Shown here: in pieces, positions 1 to 8,212 of the stretch | How positions within the stretch are numbered: the stretch's first letter is position 1 | Layout of the letters: every line of letters starts with the position of its first letter | Source: Streptomyces sp. PTY087I2 | GTDB lineage: Bacteria > Actinomycetota > Actinomycetes > Streptomycetales > Streptomycetaceae | Assembly (NCBI RefSeq): GCF_001687325.1 | Contig: NZ_LZRD01000012.1 | Coordinates: forward strand, 98,134-162,133 | Direction: 5' to 3' | DNA: 64,000 nucleotides | Notes under the pieces: generated by a model | The model's database searches: none | Told to the model about the DNA's origin: nothing | The model's input: the letters and a program-made list of their open reading frames with translations, nothing else | Made by a program: the position numbers and the translations under genes

Positions 1-957
1 CGGCTCGGCACCGGGCGTCCGCCCAGGACCACCGACCACATGCGGATCGCCAGTACGGCGAAGGCCTTCAGCGGCTCGGTCGCCCTACAGCTGACCGAGC
101 GGGGCGCGCTCGGTCTGGACGACACCATCGGCCGGCGGCTGCCCCGGCTGCCCGCCGCCTGGCACCGGGTGACGCTCCGCCAGCTTCTGAACCACACCAG
201 TGGGCTCCCCGACTACATCGAGGATCCGACGTTCCTCGCCGAGCTGACGGCCGATCCCCGCAGGCGCTTCGACTCCCGCCGGCTGCTGGACTACGTCGCC
301 GGGGACCCGCTGCGGTTCCGGCCGGGATCGGCGTACCGCTACTCCGACTCCGACAACATCGCCGTGGCGCTGATGGCCGAGGCGGTGACGGGCCGGCCGT
401 ACGAGAAGCTCCTCGCCGAACTCGTGTACCGCCCGCTCGGCCTGCGCGACACCAGCCTCCCGCAGGGCTACCGGCTGCCCCGGCCCTATCTGCACGGCTA
501 CGCGGTGGACCCGCCGGAGGCTCCGGAGGACGTCAGCACGGCTCTCAGTGCCTCGGGGGCGTGGGCGTCGGGCGGCATCGTCTCCACGCCCCGGGATCTG
601 GGGGCCTTCATGCGCGGTTACACCGGCGGGCTGGGGATCGGCCCGGCGGTCCGGCGGCAGCAGCTGTCCTTCGTCGCGGGCAGCTCCGAACCCGCCGGTC
701 CCGGGCGGAACAGTGCCGGTCTCGCGGTCTTCTCGTACGCGACGCGCTGCGGCACCGTGTACGGCCACACCGGCAACTTCCCCGGCTACACGCAGCTGGC
801 CGCGGCGACCAAGGACGGCAAGCGATCCCTGACCGTCTCCCTCACCTCCCAGGTGAACAGCACGACGAACCCGAGGCTGCTGGCCACCCTCCGCAAGCTC
901 CAGGAGGACTTCGTCTGCCGGCTGCTCGACCGCCGGAAGCCGGGCGGCGCGTACTAG
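1..957 (+). CDS. Serine hydrolase, beta-lactamase / D-Ala-D-Ala carboxypeptidase fold, 5' truncated by the window edge
   Basis: The reading frame is open from the first base, so the N-terminus lies outside the window; the first ATG at 40 is internal. The SxxK catalytic tetrad is visible as STAK right after that Met (HMRIASTAKAF), followed by LLNHTSGLPDY and YRYSDSDN, which is the YxN-type motif. A late HTG motif (YGHTGNFPGYT) completes the three class C beta-lactamase/PBP-like motifs. About 318 residues are present, close to a full catalytic domain. A secreted peptidase or esterase role is likely, but the signal peptide would be upstream and is not seen. The gene converges on the hydrolase ending at 1000. 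Substrate unknown. Confidence 0.85.
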   Translation, partial: RLGTGRPPRTTDHMRIASTAKAFSGSVALQLTERGALGLDDTIGRRLPRLPAAWHRVTLRQLLNHTSGLPDYIEDPTFLAELTADPRRRFDSRRLLDYVAGDPLRFRPGSAYRYSDSDNIAVALMAEAVTGRPYEKLLAELVYRPLGLRDTSLPQGYRLPRPYLHGYAVDPPEAPEDVSTALSASGAWASGGIVSTPRDLGAFMRGYTGGLGIGPAVRRQQLSFVAGSSEPAGPGRNSAGLAVFSYATRCGTVYGHTGNFPGYTQLAAATKDGKRSLTVSLTSQVNSTTNPRLLATLRKLQEDFVCRLLDRRKPGGAY

Positions 958-999
958 GAGGGGTGGACCGGGGCACCGTTCATGGGCAGCCCGCCCGGT

Positions 1000-1989
1000 T
1001 CAGCCCCGGAGGGTGGCGAGCCAGTCGGTCAGTAGACGGTTGACCTCGTCGGGGCGCTCCTGCTGGATCCAGTGGCCGCAGCCGTCCAGAAGGTGGGAGG
1101 CCGACAGGCCGGGCAGGGTGGTGGGGTAGGCGTCGATGGCGTCGGACATCCAGGTGGTGGAGGCGTCCAGGGCGCCGCCGATGAACAGGGACGGCTGCTC
1201 GACCGCGGCTCCGCGGTACGGGGCGAGGTCTTCCCAGTCCCGGTCCATGTTGCGGTAGCGGTTCAGGGCCCCGGTGATTCCCGTACGTTCGAACTCCCCG
1301 GCGTAGACGTCGAGATCGCCCTCGCTCAGCCAGGCCGGAAGGACGCCCGTGGGGAAGCGGTCGCGCAGTCGGCCGCCGTCACGGGCGACGAAGTGCGGGT
1401 CGGGATCGTTCCCGGCGGGCATGGTGTCGGCGGACAGGGCGGCGTAGAAGCCCGCGAGCCAGCCCCGGACGTCGGGCTCGGTCTCCGCCTCCGCGCGGCC
1501 GGGCTCCTGGAAGTAGGAGACGTAGAACTCCTCCTCGGGGCCGCCGATCCGGCCGAAGATGTCGGTGGGGCGGGGGCCTCCGGGCGGCGCGTAGGGGACG
1601 CTCAGCAAGGCCACCGCGGTGAAGATCTCGGGGTGGAGCAGGGCGGAGGAGGCGGCGATGTTGGAGCCCCAGTCGTGGCCGACGATCACCGCGCTCTCCT
1701 CGCCGAGGGCGCGTACGACGGCGACGTTGTCCGCCACGAGGTCCAGCATCCGGTAGGCGTCGGTCGCGGCCGGCCTGGAGGAACGGCCGTAGCCGCGCAC
1801 ATCGATCGCCACCGCCCGGTAGCCGGCCGCGGCGAGGGCCGGGAGCTGGTGCCGCCAGGAGTACCAGGACTCGGGAAAGCCGTGCACCAGCAGGACCAGC
1901 GGGCCGGAGCCCTGCTCGGCCAGGTGCAGGCGTCCGGCCGGTGCCTCGACGGTACGGTGCCGCGGTGCGGCGGACGGTTCGGGCTGCAT
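1000..1989 (-). CDS. Alpha/beta hydrolase of the epoxide hydrolase type
   Basis: The 329-residue protein has the oxyanion motif HGFPES at about 36-41 and an Asp nucleophile in VGHDWGS (Asp106), in place of the Ser of esterases. That points to epoxide hydrolase or haloalkane dehalogenase chemistry. An acidic residue in GGALD and the catalytic His in GCGHW follow. I start at the ATG beginning MQPEP because GGAGAG lies just upstream; the frame is open further upstream but the extra residues look non-coding. It is probably a cytosolic soluble epoxide hydrolase opening epoxides to diols; the natural substrate cannot be read from the sequence. It stands alone between convergent and divergent neighbours. 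Confidence 0.85.
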   Translation of the reverse strand: MQPEPSAAPRHRTVEAPAGRLHLAEQGSGPLVLLVHGFPESWYSWRHQLPALAAAGYRAVAIDVRGYGRSSRPAATDAYRMLDLVADNVAVVRALGEESAVIVGHDWGSNIAASSALLHPEIFTAVALLSVPYAPPGGPRPTDIFGRIGGPEEEFYVSYFQEPGRAEAETEPDVRGWLAGFYAALSADTMPAGNDPDPHFVARDGGRLRDRFPTGVLPAWLSEGDLDVYAGEFERTGITGALNRYRNMDRDWEDLAPYRGAAVEQPSLFIGGALDASTTWMSDAIDAYPTTLPGLSASHLLDGCGHWIQQERPDEVNRLLTDWLATLRG

Positions 1990-2166
1990 GGGAGTCTCTC
2001 CTCGGCTCGCGGACGGTCGCGGGTACCCGGCGATCATGCGCCGCGGTGCCCGCCCGACGCGATCAGCCTTGCCGTTCCGGCAAATTCGCACGACGAGGTG
2101 GCCGGTGCACGAAGGAGGGGCACGCCGGGTGTCCGGCGTACCCCTTAGCGGTCGGGCGGGTGGCGG

Positions 2167-2973
2167 TCAGTCCTCGTCGGTCTCCTCGCGGACGATGGTG
2201 TCGTTCTTGGCGTCCACGTCGAAGGTGGTCTTCTTCCAGTCCGAGCCGACCACGTCGACCTGCCAAATCACGCCGTCGCCGTCGTTGTCGTCGAGGCTGA
2301 CGGAGGTGACCGTCCCCTTCTGCTTCTCGGTGGCGACCTTGGCCGCCTGCTGCGGGGTCTGGGTGGCCTGGGCGAGCCGATCGGCCGTCTGCTTCTTGTC
2401 GTCCGCGCCCTGGTCCGCGTCGGCGCGGGCCTCGATCACCTTGCCGTCGACCGCGTTGATCCGGACGGTGTGGATCGTGCCGTCCTTCTCCGCGACCTTG
2501 CCGACCCAGACCGGGCCCTCGGCGCCGGGACTCGCGCTCGGGCTGCCGGTTCCGGTCGGGCTCGGGGAGCCGGTCGGGCTGGGCGATCCCGTCGGGCTGC
2601 CGGTCGCGGTCGGGCTGGGGCTCTGGTTGTCGTCGTCCACACCCTCCAGGTCCAGGTCGACGAGCTTGCCCCCGGCGACCTCGCCGGTGGCCGTGGTGGC
2701 CGCGTCGTCGAAGGTGACCTTCGTGGCGTCGAGCACCTCCTTGCGTTCCTGCTGGTCCTCGGTCAGCTGGGCGGTGGCCGACGGCGACGTCGTCTGCTTC
2801 TGCGGGACGACCTTGGCCGCCTCGGAGGTGGCCGCGCTGCCGGCGCTGTCCGAGCTCTGACCGCATCCGGTCATCAGGAGGGCCGTGGCCGCGGCCAGGG
2901 AAAGGGCGCCGACCGCCTTGAGCGTGCGGGAACGGGAGGAGGCACTGTTCATTCGTCGAGGATCGAGTCTCAT
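2167..2973 (-). CDS. PepSY-domain lipoprotein
   Basis: The 268-residue protein has an N-terminal lipoprotein signal (hydrophobic stretch ending LLMTGCGQSS, lipobox Cys near residue 36). Two PepSY-like modules follow, one around 85-180 and one around 195-265 (VIWQVDVVGSDWKKTTFDVDA). A low-complexity linker of SPTGSPSP-type repeats (about residues 115-145) splits the first module. PepSY proteins are usually extracytoplasmic and often associated with peptidase inhibition or cell-envelope sensing; no partner gene is adjacent. The start could instead be the Met at 2952. Neither has an ideal ribosome site, though GGAGGG lies 14 nt before the longer one. Confidence 0.8.
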   Translation of the reverse strand: MRLDPRRMNSASSRSRTLKAVGALSLAAATALLMTGCGQSSDSAGSAATSEAAKVVPQKQTTSPSATAQLTEDQQERKEVLDATKVTFDDAATTATGEVAGGKLVDLDLEGVDDDNQSPSPTATGSPTGSPSPTGSPSPTGTGSPSASPGAEGPVWVGKVAEKDGTIHTVRINAVDGKVIEARADADQGADDKKQTADRLAQATQTPQQAAKVATEKQKGTVTSVSLDDNDGDGVIWQVDVVGSDWKKTTFDVDAKNDTIVREETDED

Positions 2974-3142
2974 GCACGCATGACTAGCCCTCCAGGCCTT
3001 CCGTCATGTTGTCCTACCGGGCGGAGTCACCCGATCGACCGGGCGGCTCCGCCCGTTGGCCGTCGCTCCCCGGGCGGGGCGCGACGGGGTGCGAAACAAT
3101 GGCGGCAGGGCCGTATTCTCCGTGCCCGGCCGGGAGGCCGTC

Positions 3143-3400
3143 ATGAATCAGATGGTGCACACCGAGCGTTACGAGCTGATCTTCCAGATGTCCGGTGCCG
3201 CGGACGACGTGGTCTCCGTCCGGCTGACCGACCGGCTGGGGGCCGGCGGGTTCCCGGTGTACGAGGACGAGACGGGGATCGTCCGCGCCGAGATCAGCGA
3301 CCGGGGCGAGGTCCGCATGCTCGCCAGCGGCGGCCACCAGGTCCCCGGCGCTCCCCTGCTGGCCCGCCCCTTGAGCGAGGACGCGCCCGAACCACAGTGA
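3143..3400 (+). CDS. Small conserved actinobacterial protein (DUF6296-like)
   Basis: The product has 85 residues, is mostly beta and charged, and has no signal peptide or membrane segment. I chose the ATG at 3143 over the longer frame because GGGAGG sits 7 nt before it and the protein-like composition begins there (MNQMVHTERYEL). The text VYEDETGIVRAE and RMLASGGHQVPG resembles the Streptomyces DUF6296 family as I remember it; function unknown. A strong hairpin terminator follows directly, so it is probably monocistronic. Confidence 0.7.
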   Translation: MNQMVHTERYELIFQMSGAADDVVSVRLTDRLGAGGFPVYEDETGIVRAEISDRGEVRMLASGGHQVPGAPLLARPLSEDAPEPQ

Positions 3401-3410
3401 CCGGACCCGC

Positions 3411-3449
3411 CGGGCGGGGCGCGCTGGACACCTGGGCGCGCCCCGCCCG
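3411..3449 (+). terminator. GC-rich hairpin terminator after the small protein gene
   Basis: A 14-bp perfect stem (arms 3411-3424 and 3436-3449) with an 11-nt loop starts 11 nt after the stop codon. There is no long U-tract, which is normal for Streptomyces. It separates this gene from the fructose PTS block. Confidence 0.7.
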
Positions 3450-3509
3450 TTCGTGTGCCCGCACCCCGGCAGGAGCCTTCGTCCGTCCGTTCATGCCCAC
3501 TCTTCGCCC

Positions 3510-3525
3510 GAATGTGTTTACATTC
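3510..3525. promoter_or_regulatory. Inverted repeat GAATGT-N4-ACATTC upstream of the fru operon
   Basis: This is a perfect 6-4-6 palindrome in an AT-richer patch 66-81 nt before the chosen fruR start. It lies where a promoter or operator would be expected. The regulator is unknown. Confidence 0.5.
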
Positions 3526-3550
3526 CCGCACCCCGGACGTAACCTGAGCG

Positions 3551-3591
3551 TGAAACCACAGACTCAGGCATGAAACGGAAACGAAACCACA
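3551..3591 (+). promoter_or_regulatory. GAAAC direct repeats at the fruR start, candidate DeoR-family operator
   Basis: TGAAACCACA at 3551, TGAAACGGAA at 3571 (exactly 20 bp later) and CGAAACCACA at 3582 form spaced direct repeats. On the minus strand they read as GTTTC repeats, resembling the TTTC-type repeats bound by DeoR-family repressors. The last copy abuts the start codon at 3591. Autoregulation by the adjacent DeoR-type protein is inferred. Confidence 0.5.
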
Positions 3592-4352
3592 TGTACGCAC
3601 CGGAGCGTCAGCAGGAGATCCTCCGCCTCGCCCAGGAGAGCGGCCGGGTCGACGTGCTGTCCCTGGCCGAGGAGTTCCAGGTGACGGCGGAGACCGTCCG
3701 ACGGGACCTCAAGGCCCTGGACCGGGCGGGGCTGCTGCGCCGGGTGCACGGTGGGGCGATCCCGGTGGGGCGGCTGGACTTCGAGCCCGACCTCGCCGAG
3801 CGCGACGCCCTCTCGGCCGACGAGAAGGACCGCATCGCGCAGGCCGCCCTCGCCGAACTGCCCGCCGACGGCAATGTGATCATCGACGCCGGGACCACCA
3901 CCGCGCGGCTCGCCGCCGCCGTACCGGTCGACGCGGCGCTGACCGTCGTGACGCACGCGCTGCCCGTGGCCGCCCGGCTCGCCGATCACCCGGGTATCGC
4001 GCTGCATCTGGTGGGCGGCCGGGTCCGGCACCGTACGCGCGCGGCGGTGGACGCCTGGGCGCTGGGTTCGTACGCCGAGATCAACGCCGACGTGGTCTTC
4101 CTCGCCACCAACGGCTTCTGCCCCGACCGCGGCCTCACCACGCCGGACCTCGCGGAGGCCGCGGTGAAGCGGGCCGTGATCAAGGCGGCCCGGCGGGTCG
4201 TCCTGCTCGCCGACTCCGGCAAGTTTGGGCAGGAGCACTTCGCCCGCTTCGGCGACCTCACCGATGTGGACCTGCTCATCACCGACACGGGCCTCAGCCC
4301 CGACGACGCCCGCTCCATCGAGAGCCGGGGCACGGAAGTAGTACGCGCATGA
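3591..4352 (+). CDS. fruR: DeoR/GlpR-family transcriptional regulator of the fructose PTS operon
   Basis: The protein of about 253 residues has an N-terminal DeoR winged helix (MYAPERQQEILRLAQ, then VTAETVRRDLKALDRAG and LLRRVHGGA, the family signature). A C-terminal sugar-phosphate sensor domain follows (VIIDAGTTTARLA and VFLATNGF). I start at MYAPERQ, as is usual in the family; the ATG at 3570 is in frame and adds seven basic residues but would overlap the GAAAC repeats. The stop overlaps the fruK ATG (ATGA), so it is translationally coupled to its targets. It presumably represses the operon and responds to fructose-1-phosphate, by family analogy. Confidence 0.9.
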   Translation: MYAPERQQEILRLAQESGRVDVLSLAEEFQVTAETVRRDLKALDRAGLLRRVHGGAIPVGRLDFEPDLAERDALSADEKDRIAQAALAELPADGNVIIDAGTTTARLAAAVPVDAALTVVTHALPVAARLADHPGIALHLVGGRVRHRTRAAVDAWALGSYAEINADVVFLATNGFCPDRGLTTPDLAEAAVKRAVIKAARRVVLLADSGKFGQEHFARFGDLTDVDLLITDTGLSPDDARSIESRGTEVVRA

Positions 4353-5296
4353 TCCTCACCGTCACCCCCAACCCCAGCCTGGACCGCACCTACGAGCTGC
4401 CCGGCCTGACCCGTGGCACCGTCCTGCGCGCCACGGCGGACCGCGTCGACCCGGGCGGCAAGGGCGTCAACGTCTCCCGCGCGGTCGCCGCCGCCGGGCA
4501 CCGCACCGTCGCCGTCGCCCCGATGGGCGGCCCGGAGGGGGCGCTGCTCACCCGGCTCCTCGGCGATCTGGGCATCGAGGCGGCCGGGGTGCCGATCGCC
4601 GGGAACACCCGGATCAACGTCACCCTCGTCGAACCCGACGGCACCCTCACCAAGGTCAACGCGGCGGGCCCGGAGCTGAGTCCGGCCGAGGCGGAGGACG
4701 TCCTCGAAGCGGTACGGGTCCGCTCGGCCGCCGCCGACTGGATCGCCTGCTGCGGGAGCCTGCCGCGCGGACTGCCGCCCCGGTGGTACGCGGAGCTGGT
4801 CGAGCGGAGCCACCGCGCCGGCGCCCGGATCGCGCTGGACACCTCGGGTGCGGCCCTCACCGCCGCGCTCGCCGAGGAGCCCGACGTGATCAAGCCCAAC
4901 GCCCAGGAGCTGGCCGAGGCCGTGGGCCGTCCGCTGGCCACGGTGGGCGACGCGCTGAAGGCCGCCGAGGAGCTGCGCGAGCGCGGCGCCCGGTCGGTGC
5001 TGGCGAGTCTGGGCGCGGACGGCCAGCTGCTGGCCGAGGCGTCGGGTGCGTACTTCGCGACCGCCCCGGTGGCCGCCGTACGCAGCAATGTCGGCGCCGG
5101 GGACGCCTCGCTGGCGGGCTTCCTCGCGGCGGGCGGGCGGGGCCCGGAAGCGCTCGCCTCGGCGGTCGCCCACGGGGCCGCGGCCGTGCAGCTGGCCGGA
5201 AGCCTCATGCCCACCCCCGCCGACCTCGATCTGCCGTCGGTCGTGACGACCTCCGACGTACCGCTGGACCGCGCGCTGAGCGAGCCGGCCCCATGA
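4349..5296 (+). CDS. fruK: 1-phosphofructokinase
   Basis: The 315-residue PfkB-fold kinase phosphorylates fructose-1-phosphate to fructose-1,6-bisphosphate. It begins with the hallmark MILTVTPNPSLDRTY, has the GGKGVNVSRA substrate loop at 37-46, and carries the catalytic NVGAGDASLAGF box with Asp252. It is full length. It overlaps fruR by 4 nt and precedes the EIIABC gene by 121 nt, the classic fruRKA order. The intergenic 5297-5417 is GC-rich with no obvious promoter, so co-transcription is likely. Confidence 0.96.
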   Translation: MILTVTPNPSLDRTYELPGLTRGTVLRATADRVDPGGKGVNVSRAVAAAGHRTVAVAPMGGPEGALLTRLLGDLGIEAAGVPIAGNTRINVTLVEPDGTLTKVNAAGPELSPAEAEDVLEAVRVRSAAADWIACCGSLPRGLPPRWYAELVERSHRAGARIALDTSGAALTAALAEEPDVIKPNAQELAEAVGRPLATVGDALKAAEELRERGARSVLASLGADGQLLAEASGAYFATAPVAAVRSNVGAGDASLAGFLAAGGRGPEALASAVAHGAAAVQLAGSLMPTPADLDLPSVVTTSDVPLDRALSEPAP

Positions 5297-5417
5297 CCCC
5301 CGCACCGCCCATGCCCCCACGATCCCCGCACCTCCCGTACGGTCCCCACCCGTACGCGAGCTCCGCCCCGTCCCCCCGAGCCGCCGCCCCGGCGGTCCCC
5401 GAGCAAGGAGCACCGCG

Positions 5418-7418
5418 ATGAGTGAGCTGATCACCGCGGAACTGGTCGACCTCGATCTGTCCGCCGCAACGAAGGACGCCGCCGCGAGGTCGCTCGCCGA
5501 GCGGATGGTGGCCGCGCACCGCGTCACCGATCTCGACGGCTTCCTGGCCGACGTCGCCGCCCGCGAGGCACAGATGCCGACCGGCCTCGACGGCGGCATC
5601 GGCATCCCGCACTGCCGCAGCGAGCATGTGAACGCCCCGACGCTGGCCTTCGGGCGCAGCGCGGCGGGCATCGATTTCGGTGCGGCCGACGGTCCCGCCG
5701 ACCTGATCTTCCTCATCGCCGCCCCGGCCGGGGCGGACGACGATCACCTCACCATCCTGTCGGGGCTGGCCCGCAGGCTGATGGACCCGGAGTTCACCGC
5801 CGCGCTGCGCGCCGGGACGGACCCGGCGGCGGTGGCCGCGCTGATCCGGGGCGAGGAGGCGGCGGAGGAACCCGCACCGGAAGAGGATGAAGCCGCCGCG
5901 GCGCCCGGGTCCGCGCCCTTCCGCATCGTCGCCGTCACCTCCTGCCCCACCGGCATCGCCCACACCTACATGGCCGCCGAGTCCCTGGCCGCGGCGGGCC
6001 GCGCCGAAGGCGTCGAGGTGACGGTGGAGACCCAGGGCTCGGGCGGTTTCACCAAGCTGGACCCCGGGGTCATCGCGGCGGCGGACGCCGTGATCTGGGC
6101 GCATGACGTGGAGGTCCGGGAGAAGACCCGCTTCCGCGGCAAGCCGCTGGTCGACGTCGGCGTGAAGGCGGGCATCAACCGGCCCGCCGAGCTGATCGCC
6201 GAGGCGCGCCGCAAGGCGGAGCGCGGAGAGATCGCCGCCGTGTCCGAGGCCGACGGCGGCAGCGGTTCCGGCGACGGTGACGGGGACGGATCCGGCGCGG
6301 ACCGCGCGCACTTCGGCGTCCGGCTCCGCACGTATCTGATGTCCGGCGTGAGCTACATGGTTCCGTTCGTCGCGGCGGGCGGTCTGCTGATCGCCCTGTC
6401 GTTCGCCATCGGCGGCTACGAGATAGCGAGCGCCAAGTCGGTCGCCGACCACTTCGTGTGGGGCGAGACGGACAGCTGGGCGGCGCTGCTCAACCAGATC
6501 GGTTCGGCGGCCTTCGCGTTCCTGGTGCCGGTGCTGGCCGGGTACATCGCGTACGGGATGGCGGACCGGCCCGCGCTGGTGCCGGGCTTCGTCGGCGGGT
6601 CCATCGCGCTCACGGTGAACGCCGGGTTCCTCGGCGGTCTGGTCGCCGGTCTGCTGGCCGGTGCGGTGGTGATGGCGATCCAGCGGGTCCCGGTCCATGC
6701 GACGTTGCGCGGCATCATGCCGGTGCTGGTGATCCCGTTGATCGCGTCGGCGGTCGTGGGCTTCCTGATGTTCATCGTGGTCGGCAAGCCCATCGCCTCG
6801 TTGCAGAACGCGCTGACGGACTGGCTGAACGGCCTGTCGGGCTCCAACGCGGTGATCCTCGGCGTCGTCCTCGGGCTGATGATGTGCTTCGACATGGGCG
6901 GCCCGCTGAACAAGGTGGCGTACGCCTTCGCGGTCGGCGGTCTCGCCGATCCGACCGACGGCAGCCTGAAGGTGATGGCCGCGGTCATGGCGGCCGGGAT
7001 GGTCCCGCCGCTGGCGATGGCGCTCGCCACCACCGTACGCAAGAAGCTGTTCACGAAGACCGAGCGGGAGAACGGCCGGGCGGCCTGGGTGTTGGGCGCC
7101 TCGTTCATCACCGAGGGCGCGATCCCGTTCGCGGCCGCCGATCCGCTGCGGGTCATCCCGTCGGTGATGGCGGGCGGCGCGGTCACCGGGGCGCTGTCGA
7201 TGGCCTTCGGCGCGACGCTGCGCGCTCCGCACGGCGGCGTCTTCGTCGTCCCGCTGATCGGTGAGCCGTTCCTCTACCTGCTCGCCATCGCCGCCGGAAC
7301 GCTGGTGGCGACCGCGCTCGTCGTCCTGCTCAAGGGCGCACGCCGGGCGGCGCCGGACACGGCCGGGGAGACGGGAGCCACGGGCTCCGACGACTCCCGG
7401 GTCCCGGTCGCCGCCTGA
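5418..7418 (+). CDS. fruA: Fructose-specific PTS permease, EIIABC fused
   Basis: The 666-residue protein is a fusion of all three fructose EII domains. EIIA spans about 1-150 with phospho-His65 in GIPHCRSEH. An acidic/Ala-rich linker is followed by EIIB at about 168-275, with phospho-Cys176 in VAVTSCPTGIAHTYMAA. A Gly/Asp linker leads to the membrane EIIC domain at about 300-645, with many hydrophobic helices and the GGPLNKVAYAF and APHGGVFV motifs. It transports fructose and phosphorylates it to fructose-1-phosphate for FruK. AAGGAG precedes the ATG by 8 nt. The phosphate donor HPr is encoded just downstream. Confidence 0.96.
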   Translation: MSELITAELVDLDLSAATKDAAARSLAERMVAAHRVTDLDGFLADVAAREAQMPTGLDGGIGIPHCRSEHVNAPTLAFGRSAAGIDFGAADGPADLIFLIAAPAGADDDHLTILSGLARRLMDPEFTAALRAGTDPAAVAALIRGEEAAEEPAPEEDEAAAAPGSAPFRIVAVTSCPTGIAHTYMAAESLAAAGRAEGVEVTVETQGSGGFTKLDPGVIAAADAVIWAHDVEVREKTRFRGKPLVDVGVKAGINRPAELIAEARRKAERGEIAAVSEADGGSGSGDGDGDGSGADRAHFGVRLRTYLMSGVSYMVPFVAAGGLLIALSFAIGGYEIASAKSVADHFVWGETDSWAALLNQIGSAAFAFLVPVLAGYIAYGMADRPALVPGFVGGSIALTVNAGFLGGLVAGLLAGAVVMAIQRVPVHATLRGIMPVLVIPLIASAVVGFLMFIVVGKPIASLQNALTDWLNGLSGSNAVILGVVLGLMMCFDMGGPLNKVAYAFAVGGLADPTDGSLKVMAAVMAAGMVPPLAMALATTVRKKLFTKTERENGRAAWVLGASFITEGAIPFAAADPLRVIPSVMAGGAVTGALSMAFGATLRAPHGGVFVVPLIGEPFLYLLAIAAGTLVATALVVLLKGARRAAPDTAGETGATGSDDSRVPVAA

Positions 7419-7473
7419 ACACCTCACCGCCCCGCACACACGGCTTCCGCAGTCCCTCACCCAGGAGTGATCC

Positions 7474-7746
7474 ATGCACCAGCAGACCGTCGTCATAGGC
7501 TCCCGCAGCGGGCTCCACGCCCGTCCGGCGTCGCTGTTCGTCAAGGCCGCCGCCCGTCAGCCGGTCAAGGTGACCATCGCCCGCGAGGGCCGCGACCCGG
7601 TCGACGCCCGCAGCATGCTCGCGGTGCTGGCCCTGGCGGCGCCGTACGGGGAGGCCGTGGTCCTCAGCGCCGAGGGCGACGGGGCGCGGGCGGCGGTCGA
7701 GGAGCTGGCGGAGCTGCTGGCCCAGGATCTCGACTCCGCCGCCTGA
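7474..7746 (+). CDS. ptsH: Phosphocarrier protein HPr
   Basis: The 90-residue cytosolic HPr has the active-site His15 in SGLHARPAS and a Ser at 47 (ARSMLAVLAL) matching the regulatory Ser46 region of other HPr proteins. It passes phosphate from EI to EIIA. An AGGAG site 7 nt before the ATG supports the start. It lies 55 nt after fruA, probably in the same transcript, which is notable because ptsH often lies apart from fru genes in Streptomyces. No EI (ptsI) gene is in the window. Confidence 0.95.
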   Translation: MHQQTVVIGSRSGLHARPASLFVKAAARQPVKVTIAREGRDPVDARSMLAVLALAAPYGEAVVLSAEGDGARAAVEELAELLAQDLDSAA

Positions 7747-7774
7747 TCGAGAGGACACCCCCTAGGTTGGGGGC

Positions 7775-8209
7775 GTGACCGAACACTGGAACGCCACCGA
7801 CCCCGGCGTCCTCGCCCTGCCCTCCGGGCGGCTGGTCCGGGGCCGGGGGCTGCGCAAGCCGCTCCCCCCGGGCCCCGAACCGGACTTCGCCGTGTACCTC
7901 CTGGGCCGCACCCCGCCCCCGGTCCGCTGGGAGTCGCGGTGGCTGCGGTGGCCGGACTTCCGGCTCCCGGCGGACCGGGAGGAGGCGCGGGTCCTGCTCC
8001 GGGAGGTGTGGGAGCGGGCGGCCGACGAGCGGGTCGAGGTGGCCTGCGGTGGCGGGATGGGCCGGACCGGGACGGCGCTGGCCGTTCTGGCCGTCCTGGA
8101 CGGGGTGCCCGCCGAGGAGGCGGTGGCGTTCGTCCGGGCCGGCTACCACCCGCGGGCGGTGGAAACGCCCTGGCAGCGCCGGTACGTACGGAACTTCGCG
8201 CCCCGCTGA
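7775..8209 (+). CDS. Small tyrosine-phosphatase-like protein
   Basis: The 144-residue protein has a GTG start 28 nt after ptsH. It carries a CX5R phosphatase loop (VACGGGMGRTGTA) and, upstream, an Asp in RWPDFRLP resembling the general-acid WPD loop of protein tyrosine phosphatases. The usual His before the catalytic Cys is Ala here. No signal peptide or membrane segment is seen. Position suggests co-transcription with fruA-ptsH, but any role in sugar uptake is speculation. It could also act on phosphoinositide- or nucleotide-like substrates. It ends 3 nt before the convergent lepB. Confidence 0.75.
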   Translation: MTEHWNATDPGVLALPSGRLVRGRGLRKPLPPGPEPDFAVYLLGRTPPPVRWESRWLRWPDFRLPADREEARVLLREVWERAADERVEVACGGGMGRTGTALAVLAVLDGVPAEEAVAFVRAGYHPRAVETPWQRRYVRNFAPR

Positions 8210-8212
8210 GTA

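Noticed and set aside
1072..2148. Long open frames antisense to genes (for example 1072-2148, 13260-15257, 29397-31691, 55586-57187, 57142-59835)
   Set aside because: They mirror real genes on the other strand, are Gly/Arg/Ala-rich without domains, and arise from high GC with few stops.
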